NCBI RefSeq assembly: GCF_902506195.1
Contig: NZ_LR732817.1
Coordinates: forward strand, 2,426,245 to 2,490,244
DNA: 64,000 bases
DNA from: Citricoccus sp. K5
GTDB lineage: Bacteria; Actinomycetota; Actinomycetes; Actinomycetales; Micrococcaceae
Direction of reading: 5' to 3'
Shown here one piece after another: positions 24,423 through 33,184 of this stretch (positions are counted from its first letter, which is position 1; every line of letters begins with the position of its first letter). The notes below the pieces were generated by a model. That model was not told the origin of the DNA and did no database searches. It saw only the letters and a list, made by a program, of their open reading frames with translations. A program made the translations under genes and the position numbers.

Positions 24423-25844
24423 ATGAACAACCCTGGATCCGCGACGCCCGCACCCCGGCTGGCGTCCGTCACCTATGCCCGCGCCCTTCCCGGCGGTGCC
24501 GGTCTCGCGGAGGTCGTGGCCACCGGCACCGAGTGCGCGTGGATCCGCTACGGCGAGGGCATGGTCGGCCTGGGGACCGCCGCCCGCTTCACCACCACCG
24601 GGTCTGGCCGCTTCGAAGCGGCCCGCCGCTGGTGGATCGCCGCCACGGAGGCCGAGGCGGCTGAATCAGGGGGTGCGGACCGGAGCACCGTGCCCGACGA
24701 CGGCCTGCCCCGGCGCTCCCCGCTCGCCTTCGCCGCATTCGCCTTCGCCGACGACAGCCCCGTGGAGTCGGTCCTGTTGGTCCCCGAATTCGTGGTCGGC
24801 TCCGCCCACGGCCGGTCCTGGCTGACCTGGCAGGTGGACCTGGACAGTCCGGCCAACGCGCAGCGGGCCGCTGCCGGTTGGCGTCCCGGTCAGGCCGAGG
24901 CCGAGCAGCGGCTGGAGGAGCTGCTCGCGGAGGCTGGGCGCGGGTCGCGCGGCGGGTGGGCCAACGCTGGGCCGGCCGCAGGTCTTGAGCTCAGCGATGG
25001 TGCGCTGTCCCAGGAGGGCTACCGGGCCGCCGTCGCCCGTGGGGTCCGGCTGATTGAAGCCGGGGACCTGACGAAGCTCGTGCTGGCCCGAGACGCCGTG
25101 GTCCGCTCCGACGGCCCGGTGGACGTGCCGCACGTGCTGCGTACCCTGACGGAGCGGTACCGGGACTGCTGGACCTACGCCGTGGACGGGCTCATCGGCT
25201 CCACCCCGGAGATGCTGGTCAAGGTGGACGGGGACACCGCCCAGGCCCGGGTGCTGGCGGGGACCCTGGACCGGGACGGGGCGCCGGGGGGCACCGCCGG
25301 AACCGACTATGCGCGGCGGCTGCTCACGGACGATCCCAAGCAGCGCCACGAGCACCGGCTGGCCGTGGACTCGCTGACCGAGCGCCTGGAGCCGTTCACC
25401 ACCAGTCTCGAGGCCGCGGACGAGCCGTTCGTCCTGGAGCTGCCCAACGTGTGGCACCTGGCCACGGACGTCACCGCGCGGCTCGTCGGGGCGGAGGGGA
25501 CGCGGCGCACGGGTCCCGGCGCACTGGCCCTCACCGAGGTGCTGCATCCAACGGCGGCCGTGTGCGGCACCCCACGCGAGGCGGCCGCCGCGCTCATCTC
25601 CCAGCTGGAGACCGCCGACCACGGCCTGGACCGCGGGCTCTTCGCCGGGCCGGTGGGATGGCTGGACGGCAATGGGAACGGCGAGTTCGGGATCGCCCTG
25701 CGTGGGGCCGTCGTGGAGGACGATCACACGGTGCGGCTGTACGCGGGCTGCGGGATCGTGGCGGCCTCGGATCCGGATTCCGAGCTGGCCGAGACCCACG
25801 CGAAGATGCGTCCCATGCTGCAGGCGCTGGGCCTGCGGGCCTGA
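24423..25844 (+). CDS. menF: Isochorismate synthase
   Basis: 473 aa. The C-terminal chorismate-binding domain (about 195-470) contains I-E-A-G-D-L-T-K-L-V-L-A-R, G-S-T-P-E-M-L-V-K-V, R-V-L-A-G-T-L, H-E-H-R-L-A-V-D, L-H-P-T-A-A-V-C-G-T-P and L-F-A-G-P-V-G-W-L-D-G-N-G-N-G-E-F. It isomerises chorismate to isochorismate, the first menaquinone step. It could also feed a catecholate siderophore, but no dhb/ent gene is present and menD is convergent 91 bp away. Divergent from menJ. Confidence 0.92.
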   Translation: MNNPGSATPAPRLASVTYARALPGGAGLAEVVATGTECAWIRYGEGMVGLGTAARFTTTGSGRFEAARRWWIAATEAEAAESGGADRSTVPDDGLPRRSPLAFAAFAFADDSPVESVLLVPEFVVGSAHGRSWLTWQVDLDSPANAQRAAAGWRPGQAEAEQRLEELLAEAGRGSRGGWANAGPAAGLELSDGALSQEGYRAAVARGVRLIEAGDLTKLVLARDAVVRSDGPVDVPHVLRTLTERYRDCWTYAVDGLIGSTPEMLVKVDGDTAQARVLAGTLDRDGAPGGTAGTDYARRLLTDDPKQRHEHRLAVDSLTERLEPFTTSLEAADEPFVLELPNVWHLATDVTARLVGAEGTRRTGPGALALTEVLHPTAAVCGTPREAAAALISQLETADHGLDRGLFAGPVGWLDGNGNGEFGIALRGAVVEDDHTVRLYAGCGIVAASDPDSELAETHAKMRPMLQALGLRA

Positions 25845-25935
25845 TCGCCCATCCCACCACCACCTGCGCATCACGGCCGCAATTGGCGTCGAGACACGCC
25901 GATGAAGACCACAGTTGGCGCGCTCGTGATCGGGG

Positions 25936-27894
25936 TCAGAAGGTCCGGCGGACCGCGGCCTCCACCTGCCGGCGGACGCGGGGTCGGGCGGAGCGGTCCG
26001 CACGCAGCTCGAGCACCCGGCGGCCCGGGCCCGGGCTGCCACCGAGGGTGGACAGCAGGTCATCCTCGCTGTCCACCGGGATCCACTCCAGGCCGTAGGC
26101 GGCGCACAGGGCGCGCACCTGGACATCCTGCGGGGTTCCGAAGAAGCGCTCCACCACCTCGGCCATGCCCTCGCGCTGGGCCACCAGGCCGTGTTCGAGG
26201 CCGGCGAAGATCGCCCCGCCGGCGTCATTGACCACCACGATGTCCAGGTCCGGTTCCCGCTCTCCCGGCCCGACCAGCAGGCCGCCCACGTCATGGAGCA
26301 GGGTCAGGTCCCCGCACAGCAGCACGGTGCGCTGGCCGGTGCCCAGCGCAACGCCGGAGGCCGTGGAGACCGTGCCGTCGATGCCGGCGAGTCCGCGGTT
26401 GGCATAGACGATGGACTGCGGCACCGTGGGCGGACGCCAGGACAGGTCCACGTCCCGGATCACCGAGGACGAGCCCAGCACGAGGGGGCCACGGACGGTG
26501 CTGGCCACGAGTTGGCTGGTGCGCAACGCGCCAGGCCGGCCGATCTCGTCATGCCGGGTGGCCAGGGCGTCGTCCAGGGCGGATTGGGCCCGCACTCCGG
26601 CCTGTTGCCAGTCCGTCAGCCAGCCGGCGGGACCACGGCCGGCGACGACGGCCAGCTCCTCCAGGTCCTCCACCGGACGTTCGCGGCGGGCACCGGGTTC
26701 GAACCAGGCCACCGGCTCGGGCTGGTGGAACGCCGTGGCCAGGTCGGCCCGGGCCAGCAGCGCGGAGATCTGCCGGGTCAGGGTCGGCCGGCCGAAGAGG
26801 ATGACCTGCTCGATCCGGGCGGCCAACGGATGGGAGTCCTCCCCCAGCCCGCCGGCGGAACCGATGAGCCACGGGTAGGCGCCGACGGCGTTGTGGCCGA
26901 AGCGGGCGTTCGAGCTCGGCTCGGCGAGCAGGGGCAGGCCGAGGGCGTTCGCGAAGGCGGCCGGCAGCGGTCCGGAGCCATGGCCCGCCACCACCACGGT
27001 GCGGGACTCGTGCAGCTCGGAGACGTCCAGGTCCAATTGCTCGGTCAGGTCCATGGGGTTCACCCGGACGGGGCCGGTGGTCGTACTGGTGCGCGCGCTG
27101 GTGGTCGCGCTGGCGGGCTGGGCGGCCACGTCACCGTCCCACGCCTCCGGGCCGGCGTCGTCCTCGGCCGGGACCAACGGCTCACGGAAGCGCAGGTTGA
27201 GGTGGATCGGACCGGGGGCGGACTCGCGCACGGCGACCCCCGGCACCCCGGCAAACCCCTCCACGTCCTCGGTGTCGAATCCGCCGGCCGCGAGCAGTGC
27301 CCGGGAGACCACGGAGGCCAGGTGCTCCCGGTGCCGGCGCAGAGCAGTGGTGCGCGGATGGGCGTCTGCCCCGGAGACCTCAGCGGCCTCAGCGGCCAGC
27401 CAGTCCGGGATCTCGTCCGGATCCACCTCCGGAACGGTGTCCCCGCTCAAGGTCTGCGCGAAGCGCACGTGCAACGGGAAGAGCCCGTCCTGGCAGGTGG
27501 TCTGGTTGGCGCCGGTGCCCTGCAGCTCCTCCGGGCGGTCAGCGGTCAGTGCCACCAGCTGGATCCCGGCGTGGTCGGCCTCCATGAGAGCCGGCAGCAG
27601 ATTGCCCACGGCCGTCCCGGACGTGGTCACGACGCCGACCGGCCGCCCCGAGGCCAGGGCCAGTCCCAGCGCGGTGAAGGCCGCCGAGCGCTCGTCGACG
27701 CGCACGTGGAGCCGGATCCGGCCGGACCGCTCTGCCTCGGCGAGGGCGTAGACCAGGGGCGCGGAACGGGAACCGGGGGCGATCACGGCCTCGCGCAGGC
27801 CGCCGTCGACCAACGCTGCGGTCACGGTCCGGGCCACCTGCAGGGCGTCCAGGGCCGGATTCAGGGTGGGCTGGTCATCCGGGATTCGCTCCAT
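25936..27894 (-). CDS. menD: SEPHCHC synthase MenD
   Basis: 652 aa, somewhat longer than the usual 550-580 because of an inserted Ala/Thr/Ser-rich segment (about residues 255-275). This ThDP enzyme joins isochorismate and 2-oxoglutarate. Visible motifs: V-I-A-P-G-S-R-S-A-P-L (N-terminal), D-E-R-S-A-A-F-T-A-L-G-L-A, T-S-G-T-A-V-G-N-L-L-P-A, E-L-Q-G-T-G-A-N-Q-T, A-N-R-G-L-A-G-I-D-G, and L-C-G-D-L-T-L-L-H-D-V-G with D-I-V-V-V-N-D-A-G-G-A-I-F for the cofactor. The second of two nearby ATGs was chosen because TAGGAT is 7 nt upstream of it and overlaps the first. Confidence 0.94.
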   Translation of the reverse strand: MERIPDDQPTLNPALDALQVARTVTAALVDGGLREAVIAPGSRSAPLVYALAEAERSGRIRLHVRVDERSAAFTALGLALASGRPVGVVTTSGTAVGNLLPALMEADHAGIQLVALTADRPEELQGTGANQTTCQDGLFPLHVRFAQTLSGDTVPEVDPDEIPDWLAAEAAEVSGADAHPRTTALRRHREHLASVVSRALLAAGGFDTEDVEGFAGVPGVAVRESAPGPIHLNLRFREPLVPAEDDAGPEAWDGDVAAQPASATTSARTSTTTGPVRVNPMDLTEQLDLDVSELHESRTVVVAGHGSGPLPAAFANALGLPLLAEPSSNARFGHNAVGAYPWLIGSAGGLGEDSHPLAARIEQVILFGRPTLTRQISALLARADLATAFHQPEPVAWFEPGARRERPVEDLEELAVVAGRGPAGWLTDWQQAGVRAQSALDDALATRHDEIGRPGALRTSQLVASTVRGPLVLGSSSVIRDVDLSWRPPTVPQSIVYANRGLAGIDGTVSTASGVALGTGQRTVLLCGDLTLLHDVGGLLVGPGEREPDLDIVVVNDAGGAIFAGLEHGLVAQREGMAEVVERFFGTPQDVQVRALCAAYGLEWIPVDSEDDLLSTLGGSPGPGRRVLELRADRSARPRVRRQVEAAVRRTF

Positions 27895-27901
27895 GGCCCT
27901 C

Positions 27902-27907
27902 ATCCTA
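27902..27907 (-). promoter_or_regulatory. -10 box TAGGAT of menD
   Basis: TAGGAT lies 7 nt before the ATG at 27894. It overlaps the alternative ATG at 27903, which argues against that start. Confidence 0.45.
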
Positions 27908-28056
27908 CGGAGGAAGCCTGAGTGGGAGGTTAACTCCGGTGCTGGTCTGGCTGGTCTGGCTGGCCCATTAAATGCACCGTGACGCCACCCCCGTCAGCGT
28001 CTCCGGCGCGGAGCCGGGCGCGGTGGCGGGGATGGCGTCACTCTGTGCGCCGCGGG

Positions 28057-30123
28057 TCAGCGGCCGTTGTTGCCCGTGGTCGAGAAGACCTGGACGACGG
28101 CCGGGCGCGGCACGGCGACCTTGTCTCCCTTCAGCGGGCCCTCTGGGACGAAGTCCGGGAAGTAGGAGGTGTGGGCCCCCCAGTCGCCGCCCTCGCCGGG
28201 GTGCTGCACGGCCACGAACACGGAGTTGTCCTGGTCGTGGATCACCGGCCCGCAGGTCTCGGCATCGGCCGGCACCGCCAGGAACTGCTCCACGCGGCCG
28301 CGTTCGCGGCCGTCGAGGGTGACCTTGTGCAGGGCGTCCGAGTAACCGATCTTGCCGGGCTGGCCGTCCGTGGAGATCCAGAGGTTGCCCTCGGAGTCGA
28401 AGGCCAGGTTGTCCGGGCAGGAGATCGGGGAGACCTGGTCCGCGGGGAACCCGGAGAAGTACACCGAGTCGGAGACAGCCGGGTCACCGGCGAGCAGCAG
28501 GATGTTCCAGTTGAAGCGCTCGGAGGTGTGGTCGCCGCGGCGTTCGATCATCTCGATGACGTGGCCGTCGCGGTTGCCGCCGTCTGGCTTGGAGACCGGG
28601 TTGGCCTCGTCCACGCCCTCGCGGGTGCGGCCGGAGTTGTTGGTCAGGGCCAGGTAGATCTTGCCGGTGACGGGGTTGGTCTCCATGTCCTCCGGGCGGT
28701 CCATCTTGGTGGCGCCGACTTTGTCCCCTGCGAGCCGGGTGTTGACCAGCACCTGGTCCACGGTCATGTCCGGCACCAGGGACTTGTCGTTCTTCACCAG
28801 CGGGATCCAGCGGCCCCAGCCGTCGAAGTCGCCATCCGAGGGGACCGCCCCGGTGCCGTCGATCTCGGACGCCGGGGAGTTGCCGGAGTACTGGGCCACG
28901 TACAGGGTGCCCTCGGAGAGCAGGGTCATGTTGTGCTTCTTGTCGCCCTTGCGGTACTTCTGCTTCGAGACGAACTTGTACACGTAGTCATGGGCTTGAT
29001 CGTCACCGGAGTAGACCACGGCGTGGCCATCCCGGGAGATGATCGCGGTGCCGGCCTCATGCTTGAAGCGGCCCAGGGCGGTGTGCTTGACCGGGGTGGA
29101 CTTCGGGTCCTCCGGGTCGATCTCCACGACCCAGCCGAAGCGGTTGGCCTCGTTGGCGTAACCCTCCGTGTTGAGGTTGAACCGCGGGTCCACGGTCTCC
29201 CAGCGACGCGAGGTCGGCCCGGGCGAGATGCCGATGCGGGTCTGTTCCGGTGCCCCGGAGCCCACGAAGTACTGGTCGAAGTTCTCCTCCCCGGACAGCA
29301 CGGTGCCCCACGGGGTGGTGCCGCCGGCGCAGTTGTTCAGCGTGCCGAGCACCTTGGTCCCGGTGGTGTCGTCCTTCGTCTTCAGCAGGTCCGAACCGGC
29401 GGCTGGCCCGTCCACGGTGAACAGGGTGGAGCCGGTGATGCGGCGGTTGCGGCGGCCGCCCCGGACGTACTCCCACTTCTGGCCCTTGCCGCCGCGCTTC
29501 AGGTCCACGATCGAGAGCCCGTGGGCCTCGATGGCGGCCTCGATGACGTCCTGGGGGTTGGACTTGAGGTACTCCGGGGAGAACATGATGTTCTCGTTGG
29601 TGTACTCGTGGCTGTTCACCAGGAAGCCGGTGCGGTCATTGCCGCCGTCCGAGAAGACGTCGAGGTAGTCCGAGTTGTAGCCGAACTGCTTGGCCTGGGA
29701 GGCGCCCGTCTGGTTCTCCAGGTCGAACTCCGGGGAGTCATCGAACAGCGGGTCTCCCCAGCGGATGATGGCGGCCCAGTCGTAGCCGGACGGGACGGTC
29801 ATGGCATCCACGGTGCGCTCCACCGGGGCGATGGCCTCGAAGGGCAGCTTGCCGCCGCCGGTGGGGTGGAAGGCGTTCGTAGCCTGGGCCGCGGGGGCGT
29901 TCTGCAGGGCCGTGGCGCCGACGACCACGGCTGCGGCGAGGCCGCCACCCAGCCCGAGTGCAGCACGGCGGGAGATCGCGGCGTTGGCGATGTCCCGGAA
30001 GTGAGGATTGTCCGAGGTGTTCGGAACCGGGTGGGAACAGGCGCTGCCGCACTTGAGTTCACAGGTGATCGGCAGGCGGTTGCCGCGGGTGTGCCCGACC
30101 ATGGGCAGGTGGCGCTTCAGCAT
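28057..30123 (-). CDS. phoX: PhoX-family secreted alkaline phosphatase, Tat exported
   Basis: 688 aa. An N-terminal extension of about 50 residues (including C-x-x-x-C-x-x-x-C) precedes a twin-arginine signal S-R-R-A-A-L-G-L-G-G-G and an Ala/Val-rich hydrophobic core ending A-P-A-A-Q-A. The mature protein carries PhoX (DUF839) features: C-A-G-G-T-T-P-W-G-T-V-L-S-G-E-E-N-F, R-F-G-W-V-V-E-I-D-P, H-E-A-G-T-A and R-P-E-D-M-E. PhoX enzymes use calcium and iron and release phosphate from monoesters outside the cell. A Shine-Dalgarno (GAGGG) precedes the ATG. A PHO-box array 70 bp upstream indicates induction by phosphate starvation. Single gene inserted between menD and menC. Confidence 0.93.
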   Translation of the reverse strand: MLKRHLPMVGHTRGNRLPITCELKCGSACSHPVPNTSDNPHFRDIANAAISRRAALGLGGGLAAAVVVGATALQNAPAAQATNAFHPTGGGKLPFEAIAPVERTVDAMTVPSGYDWAAIIRWGDPLFDDSPEFDLENQTGASQAKQFGYNSDYLDVFSDGGNDRTGFLVNSHEYTNENIMFSPEYLKSNPQDVIEAAIEAHGLSIVDLKRGGKGQKWEYVRGGRRNRRITGSTLFTVDGPAAGSDLLKTKDDTTGTKVLGTLNNCAGGTTPWGTVLSGEENFDQYFVGSGAPEQTRIGISPGPTSRRWETVDPRFNLNTEGYANEANRFGWVVEIDPEDPKSTPVKHTALGRFKHEAGTAIISRDGHAVVYSGDDQAHDYVYKFVSKQKYRKGDKKHNMTLLSEGTLYVAQYSGNSPASEIDGTGAVPSDGDFDGWGRWIPLVKNDKSLVPDMTVDQVLVNTRLAGDKVGATKMDRPEDMETNPVTGKIYLALTNNSGRTREGVDEANPVSKPDGGNRDGHVIEMIERRGDHTSERFNWNILLLAGDPAVSDSVYFSGFPADQVSPISCPDNLAFDSEGNLWISTDGQPGKIGYSDALHKVTLDGRERGRVEQFLAVPADAETCGPVIHDQDNSVFVAVQHPGEGGDWGAHTSYFPDFVPEGPLKGDKVAVPRPAVVQVFSTTGNNGR

Positions 30124-30192
30124 GGGTTTCCCTCTTCAGGTGGTGACGGTGGCGTTCACAAGGCCTTCACAGCCTGGCCTCGTCAATCCGCC

Positions 30193-30236
30193 GTCCGGTC
30201 ACCGCCCGGTGACCTCCCGGTGAACACTGGGTGAGG
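30193..30236 (-). promoter_or_regulatory. PHO box: four 11-bp direct repeats (PhoP site)
   Basis: Read on the minus strand the four contiguous units are CCTCACCCAGT, GTTCACCGGGA, GGTCACCGGGC and GGTGACCGGAC. This is the GTTCACC-plus-four layout of actinobacterial PhoP sites; the second unit matches the consensus heptamer perfectly. The array is 70 bp upstream of the phoX start. Confidence 0.85.
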
Positions 30237-30272
30237 TGTATTTAGGTCACGCCCGTGCCACTCAATTCCCCG

Positions 30273-31376
30273 TCAGGTCGCGGACAGCACCCCGTGGGCC
30301 TGCACCAGGCGCTGACGCCACCACTGCTGCCGGTCCTCGTCCGCGCGCAGTCGCGCCAGGGCCGAAGGGTCGGGGACGGGACGGGCGCGAGTAGCGCCGG
30401 AAGCCAGCCGGCCGGCGTCGGGAATCCATCCGGGGACCACCACGTCCTCGGTGAACAGCGCCACGGTGCCCAGCCCGCAGGCATAGGGCAGCGCGGGCAG
30501 GCTCGCGGCGAGCGCCACCCCGGCGGCGATCCCCACGGAGGTGTCCAGGGCGGAGGACACCACGGCGTCCAGGCCGGCCGCCCCGACGATGCCCAGGGCG
30601 CGCCGTACCCCGCCGAGGGGCTGGACCTTGACCACCACGAGGTCCGCCGCGCCGGCCCGGGCCACGGCGAGCGGGTCGGTCTCCTTGCGCACGGATTCAT
30701 CGGCGGCGATCCGCATCGGCGTCCCCGCGGCGTGGAGAGCCTCGCGCAGCCTGGCCAGCCCCTCGATCCCGGCCACGGGCTGCTCGGCGTACTCGAGTTC
30801 GTGCTCCGCGAGCTGCTGCAGGGCGGCGAGGGCCGTGGCGTGATCCCAGCCCTGGTTGGCGTCGATCCGCAACGCGGCCCCCGGCCGCAGCCGGCGGACC
30901 TCGGCCACACGGGCCACGTCCTCGGCCACCCCCTCGGGGCCGGTCCGGCCTGATTCCGCCACCTTCACCTTGACGGCGGGCACCTCACCGAAGGAGTCCA
31001 GCACCCGCCCGACGTCGGCCGCGGCCACCGCGGGCACGGTCGCGTTCACGGGGACCAGGTCCCGCACCGGCGCCGGCCAACCCTGCCAGCCCGCCTCGAT
31101 GGCGGCGGCCAGCCAGCGCGAGGATTCCTCCGGGCCGTACTCCGCGAACGGGGAGAACTCCGCCCAGCCTGCCGGCCCGCGCAGCAGCATGGCCTCGCGT
31201 ACGGTGACGCCGCGGAAGCGGGTGTGCATCGGCTGGGCCACGACGACGGCACCCTCCAGGAGCTCGTCCACCTCCGGCAGCCGCGTGCCGTCCAGCAGGG
31301 GCGGAATCCCGTCCCGGGCGCCGTTGGGGTCCTGGGAGCCGAGGGAGTCGCGGTGGCGGTTGCTCGATGCAGTCAC
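30273..31376 (-). CDS. menC: o-Succinylbenzoate synthase
   Basis: 367 aa, enolase superfamily. The capping domain is N-terminal (F-S-P-F-A-E-Y-G). The barrel shows the catalytic/metal residues A-V-K-V-K-V-A, L-R-I-D-A-N-Q-G-W, R-I-A-A-D-E-S-V and V-V-V-K-V-Q-P-L-G-G. It dehydrates SHCHC to o-succinylbenzoate, between MenD/MenH and MenE. The GTG start at 31376 has TAGACT 6 nt upstream. It is separated from menD by phoX; menH was not found in the window. Confidence 0.92.
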   Translation of the reverse strand: MTASSNRHRDSLGSQDPNGARDGIPPLLDGTRLPEVDELLEGAVVVAQPMHTRFRGVTVREAMLLRGPAGWAEFSPFAEYGPEESSRWLAAAIEAGWQGWPAPVRDLVPVNATVPAVAAADVGRVLDSFGEVPAVKVKVAESGRTGPEGVAEDVARVAEVRRLRPGAALRIDANQGWDHATALAALQQLAEHELEYAEQPVAGIEGLARLREALHAAGTPMRIAADESVRKETDPLAVARAGAADLVVVKVQPLGGVRRALGIVGAAGLDAVVSSALDTSVGIAAGVALAASLPALPYACGLGTVALFTEDVVVPGWIPDAGRLASGATRARPVPDPSALARLRADEDRQQWWRQRLVQAHGVLSAT

Positions 31377-31382
31377 CCCGCC

Positions 31383-31388
31383 AGTCTA
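31383..31388 (-). promoter_or_regulatory. -10 box TAGACT of menC
   Basis: TAGACT is 6 nt upstream of the menC GTG, giving a leaderless transcript. Confidence 0.55.
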
Positions 31389-31407
31389 TGGACGCCGGTA
31401 GACCCCT

Positions 31408-32010
31408 CTAGACGGCGGCGTAGTAGCCGAACTTGCGCGCCACGGAGACGGCGCGGGCGCGATCGCCGAGGACGGACTCCAGGGCCTCGACCACGGAGGC
31501 CGTGGTCTCCGGGCGCAGGTTCCAGTCCTCGTCGAACGGGTCGTCCCAGCGCGCCCAGGCGTTGCCGGTGGCGGTGAGGGCCAGCGTCATCTCCTCCAAG
31601 GAGCCGAAGGTGGGCTCGGGCTCCTCGAGTCGGTCCTCCCAGCCGTCCTCGCCCGGCGCGGTGAGGACCTTGCCGGTCAGGCCGTCCAGGATGAAGGGGT
31701 CGGGGCCCTGCTTGGCCACCACCGTCCACTCGTCGTTCCAGTCCACCAGCAGAGCGCCGGTGCGGGGGTTCCAGCGGTAGCCGGCCTGTTCGTCCCAGAG
31801 CCGTTCCAGCGGGAAGAACAGGAAGGGCAGGCCAGCGGTGTCGATCTCGATCCACTCCGGCCCGACCTCCCGGTAGAACCGGGCGAGTTCGGGAGCCAAG
31901 GGCGACTCCCCGGCCCAGTCGAGGGGTTCCTGGCGGCTCATCGGCCCGAAGACGGACAAGGCTTGACGGACCGAAGACAGCTCGGGAGTGGGACCCGCAA
32001 GGTGTGCCAT
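31408..32010 (-). CDS. SMI1/KNR4 (SUKH)-like protein
   Basis: 200 aa, soluble. Pattern of the SUKH fold: L-A-P-E-L-A-R-F-Y-R-E-V-G-P, then F-P-L-E-R-L-W-D-E-Q-A-G-Y-R, W-T-V-V-A-K-Q-G-P-D-P-F-I-L-D and F-G-S-L-E-E-M-T-L-A-L. Members include immunity proteins and cell-wall-linked regulators; the function here is unknown and no toxin is adjacent. The ATG at 32010 was chosen because it starts the folded part and has TACTGT 7 nt upstream. It lies 19 bp upstream of menC on the same strand, so read-through into menC is possible. Confidence 0.7.
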   Translation of the reverse strand: MAHLAGPTPELSSVRQALSVFGPMSRQEPLDWAGESPLAPELARFYREVGPEWIEIDTAGLPFLFFPLERLWDEQAGYRWNPRTGALLVDWNDEWTVVAKQGPDPFILDGLTGKVLTAPGEDGWEDRLEEPEPTFGSLEEMTLALTATGNAWARWDDPFDEDWNLRPETTASVVEALESVLGDRARAVSVARKFGYYAAV

Positions 32011-32164
32011 GGCCCCTACAGTAAGCCGGAACCCACACCGGCGGTCCAGCATCCGCTGACCCCGGGATGACAATTCGGCGAAGAACACCCGACTCTGAGG
32101 TGGACGGTCGAGTGATGACCGCCACGGCCGGATGTTCGGAGTCCTCACAGCCGTGTGGACCACA

Positions 32165-33184
32165 ATGGCGTGCATGTCCCCTGCTGTCTCCGACCCCGCG
32201 GGCGCCGGCACCGGCCCTGGCCGGCGCGTCCGTGCCGCCAGTGCCACCGGTTCCACCGGTGCCACCCGTGCCACTGTGCTGCTTCGGCCGGCACGCAGCA
32301 CGTGGGCCTGGGTGCTGGCCGCAGCGGTGACCGCAGCCCTGCTGCTGTTGGTGTTCCGCGTCCTCGTGACCACGCAGACCGGCCAACTGGCCGAGTTCAT
32401 GGCCCTGGAAGCGGCCACACACCGGCTCGAGGGACTGCGGGGGTCCACCCTCACCGTGCTCAACCGGCTGCCGGAGATCGTGGGGGTGGCCGGCGTCGGG
32501 GTGTTCCTGGTGTTGACGGTCTACCGGCGGCGCTGGTTCGCGTCCCTGGTGGCGGCGATGGCATTCGGGGCGGCGAACCTGACCACGCAGCTATTGAAGA
32601 ACTGGGTGCTGGTGCGCCCTGACCTGGACAACGGGGTGCCGTACTACACCGGCAATTCCCTGCCGTCCGGCCACACGACGTTCGCCGCGGCCGCCGTGGT
32701 GGCGGTGTTCCTCATGGTCGCTCCGCGGTGGCGTCCGTTGACCGCCGCCGTGGGGGCCGTGTTCGCCACCGCGGTGGGGGCGGGGACCTTCATCGGAACG
32801 TGGCACCGCCCCGCGGACATGGTGGCGGCGTACCTGGTGGCCGCGTTCTGGGGGCTGGTGGCCGGCTACGTGATCCTGCGGACCGGGCCCGACTGGAACA
32901 TCCGCGGCACCCGGACCGCCCGCCATCCGCATCCCGGCGGCCACCCCCTCTGGGACGTGGCCCTCTGGGTCACCGGTGGCGCGATGCTGCTGGGTGCCTG
33001 GTGGGGCTTCGAGTCGGCCGGGGGGACCGCAGCCCTGACCGCCGAACCGGAATGGTATTCCGGCTGGCACTTCCTCTACGGCGTGCTGTTCGCCACCGGT
33101 CCGGGGCTGCTGGTCTTCGCGGCTCTCTCCGGCTTCTTCCGCTGGCAGTCCGGGCGGCGCCGGCTGGCAGCACCACGCGACTAA
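32165..33184 (+). CDS. PAP2-family membrane phosphatase
   Basis: 339 aa with about eight membrane helices. The phosphatase signature is K-N-W-V-L-V-R-P, then S-L-P-S-G-H-T-T-F, then G-T-W-H-R-P-A-D. These supply the lysine, the general-acid His and the nucleophilic His of the type 2 phosphatidic acid phosphatase family. Substrates are lipid phosphates or undecaprenyl pyrophosphate, at the outer face of the membrane. Residues 1-40 are Gly/Ala/Thr-rich with short Thr-Gly/Ala repeats. Starts at 32132, 32165 and 32174 are all possible. Its stop overlaps the convergent MFS stop by 4 bp. Confidence 0.87.
   Translation: MACMSPAVSDPAGAGTGPGRRVRAASATGSTGATRATVLLRPARSTWAWVLAAAVTAALLLLVFRVLVTTQTGQLAEFMALEAATHRLEGLRGSTLTVLNRLPEIVGVAGVGVFLVLTVYRRRWFASLVAAMAFGAANLTTQLLKNWVLVRPDLDNGVPYYTGNSLPSGHTTFAAAAVVAVFLMVAPRWRPLTAAVGAVFATAVGAGTFIGTWHRPADMVAAYLVAAFWGLVAGYVILRTGPDWNIRGTRTARHPHPGGHPLWDVALWVTGGAMLLGAWWGFESAGGTAALTAEPEWYSGWHFLYGVLFATGPGLLVFAALSGFFRWQSGRRRLAAPRD

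Noticed and set aside
27942-27967. CTGGTCTGG repeats upstream of menD
   Set aside because: Two and a half short copies of low-complexity sequence in the menD-phoX gap; no regulatory logic seen.
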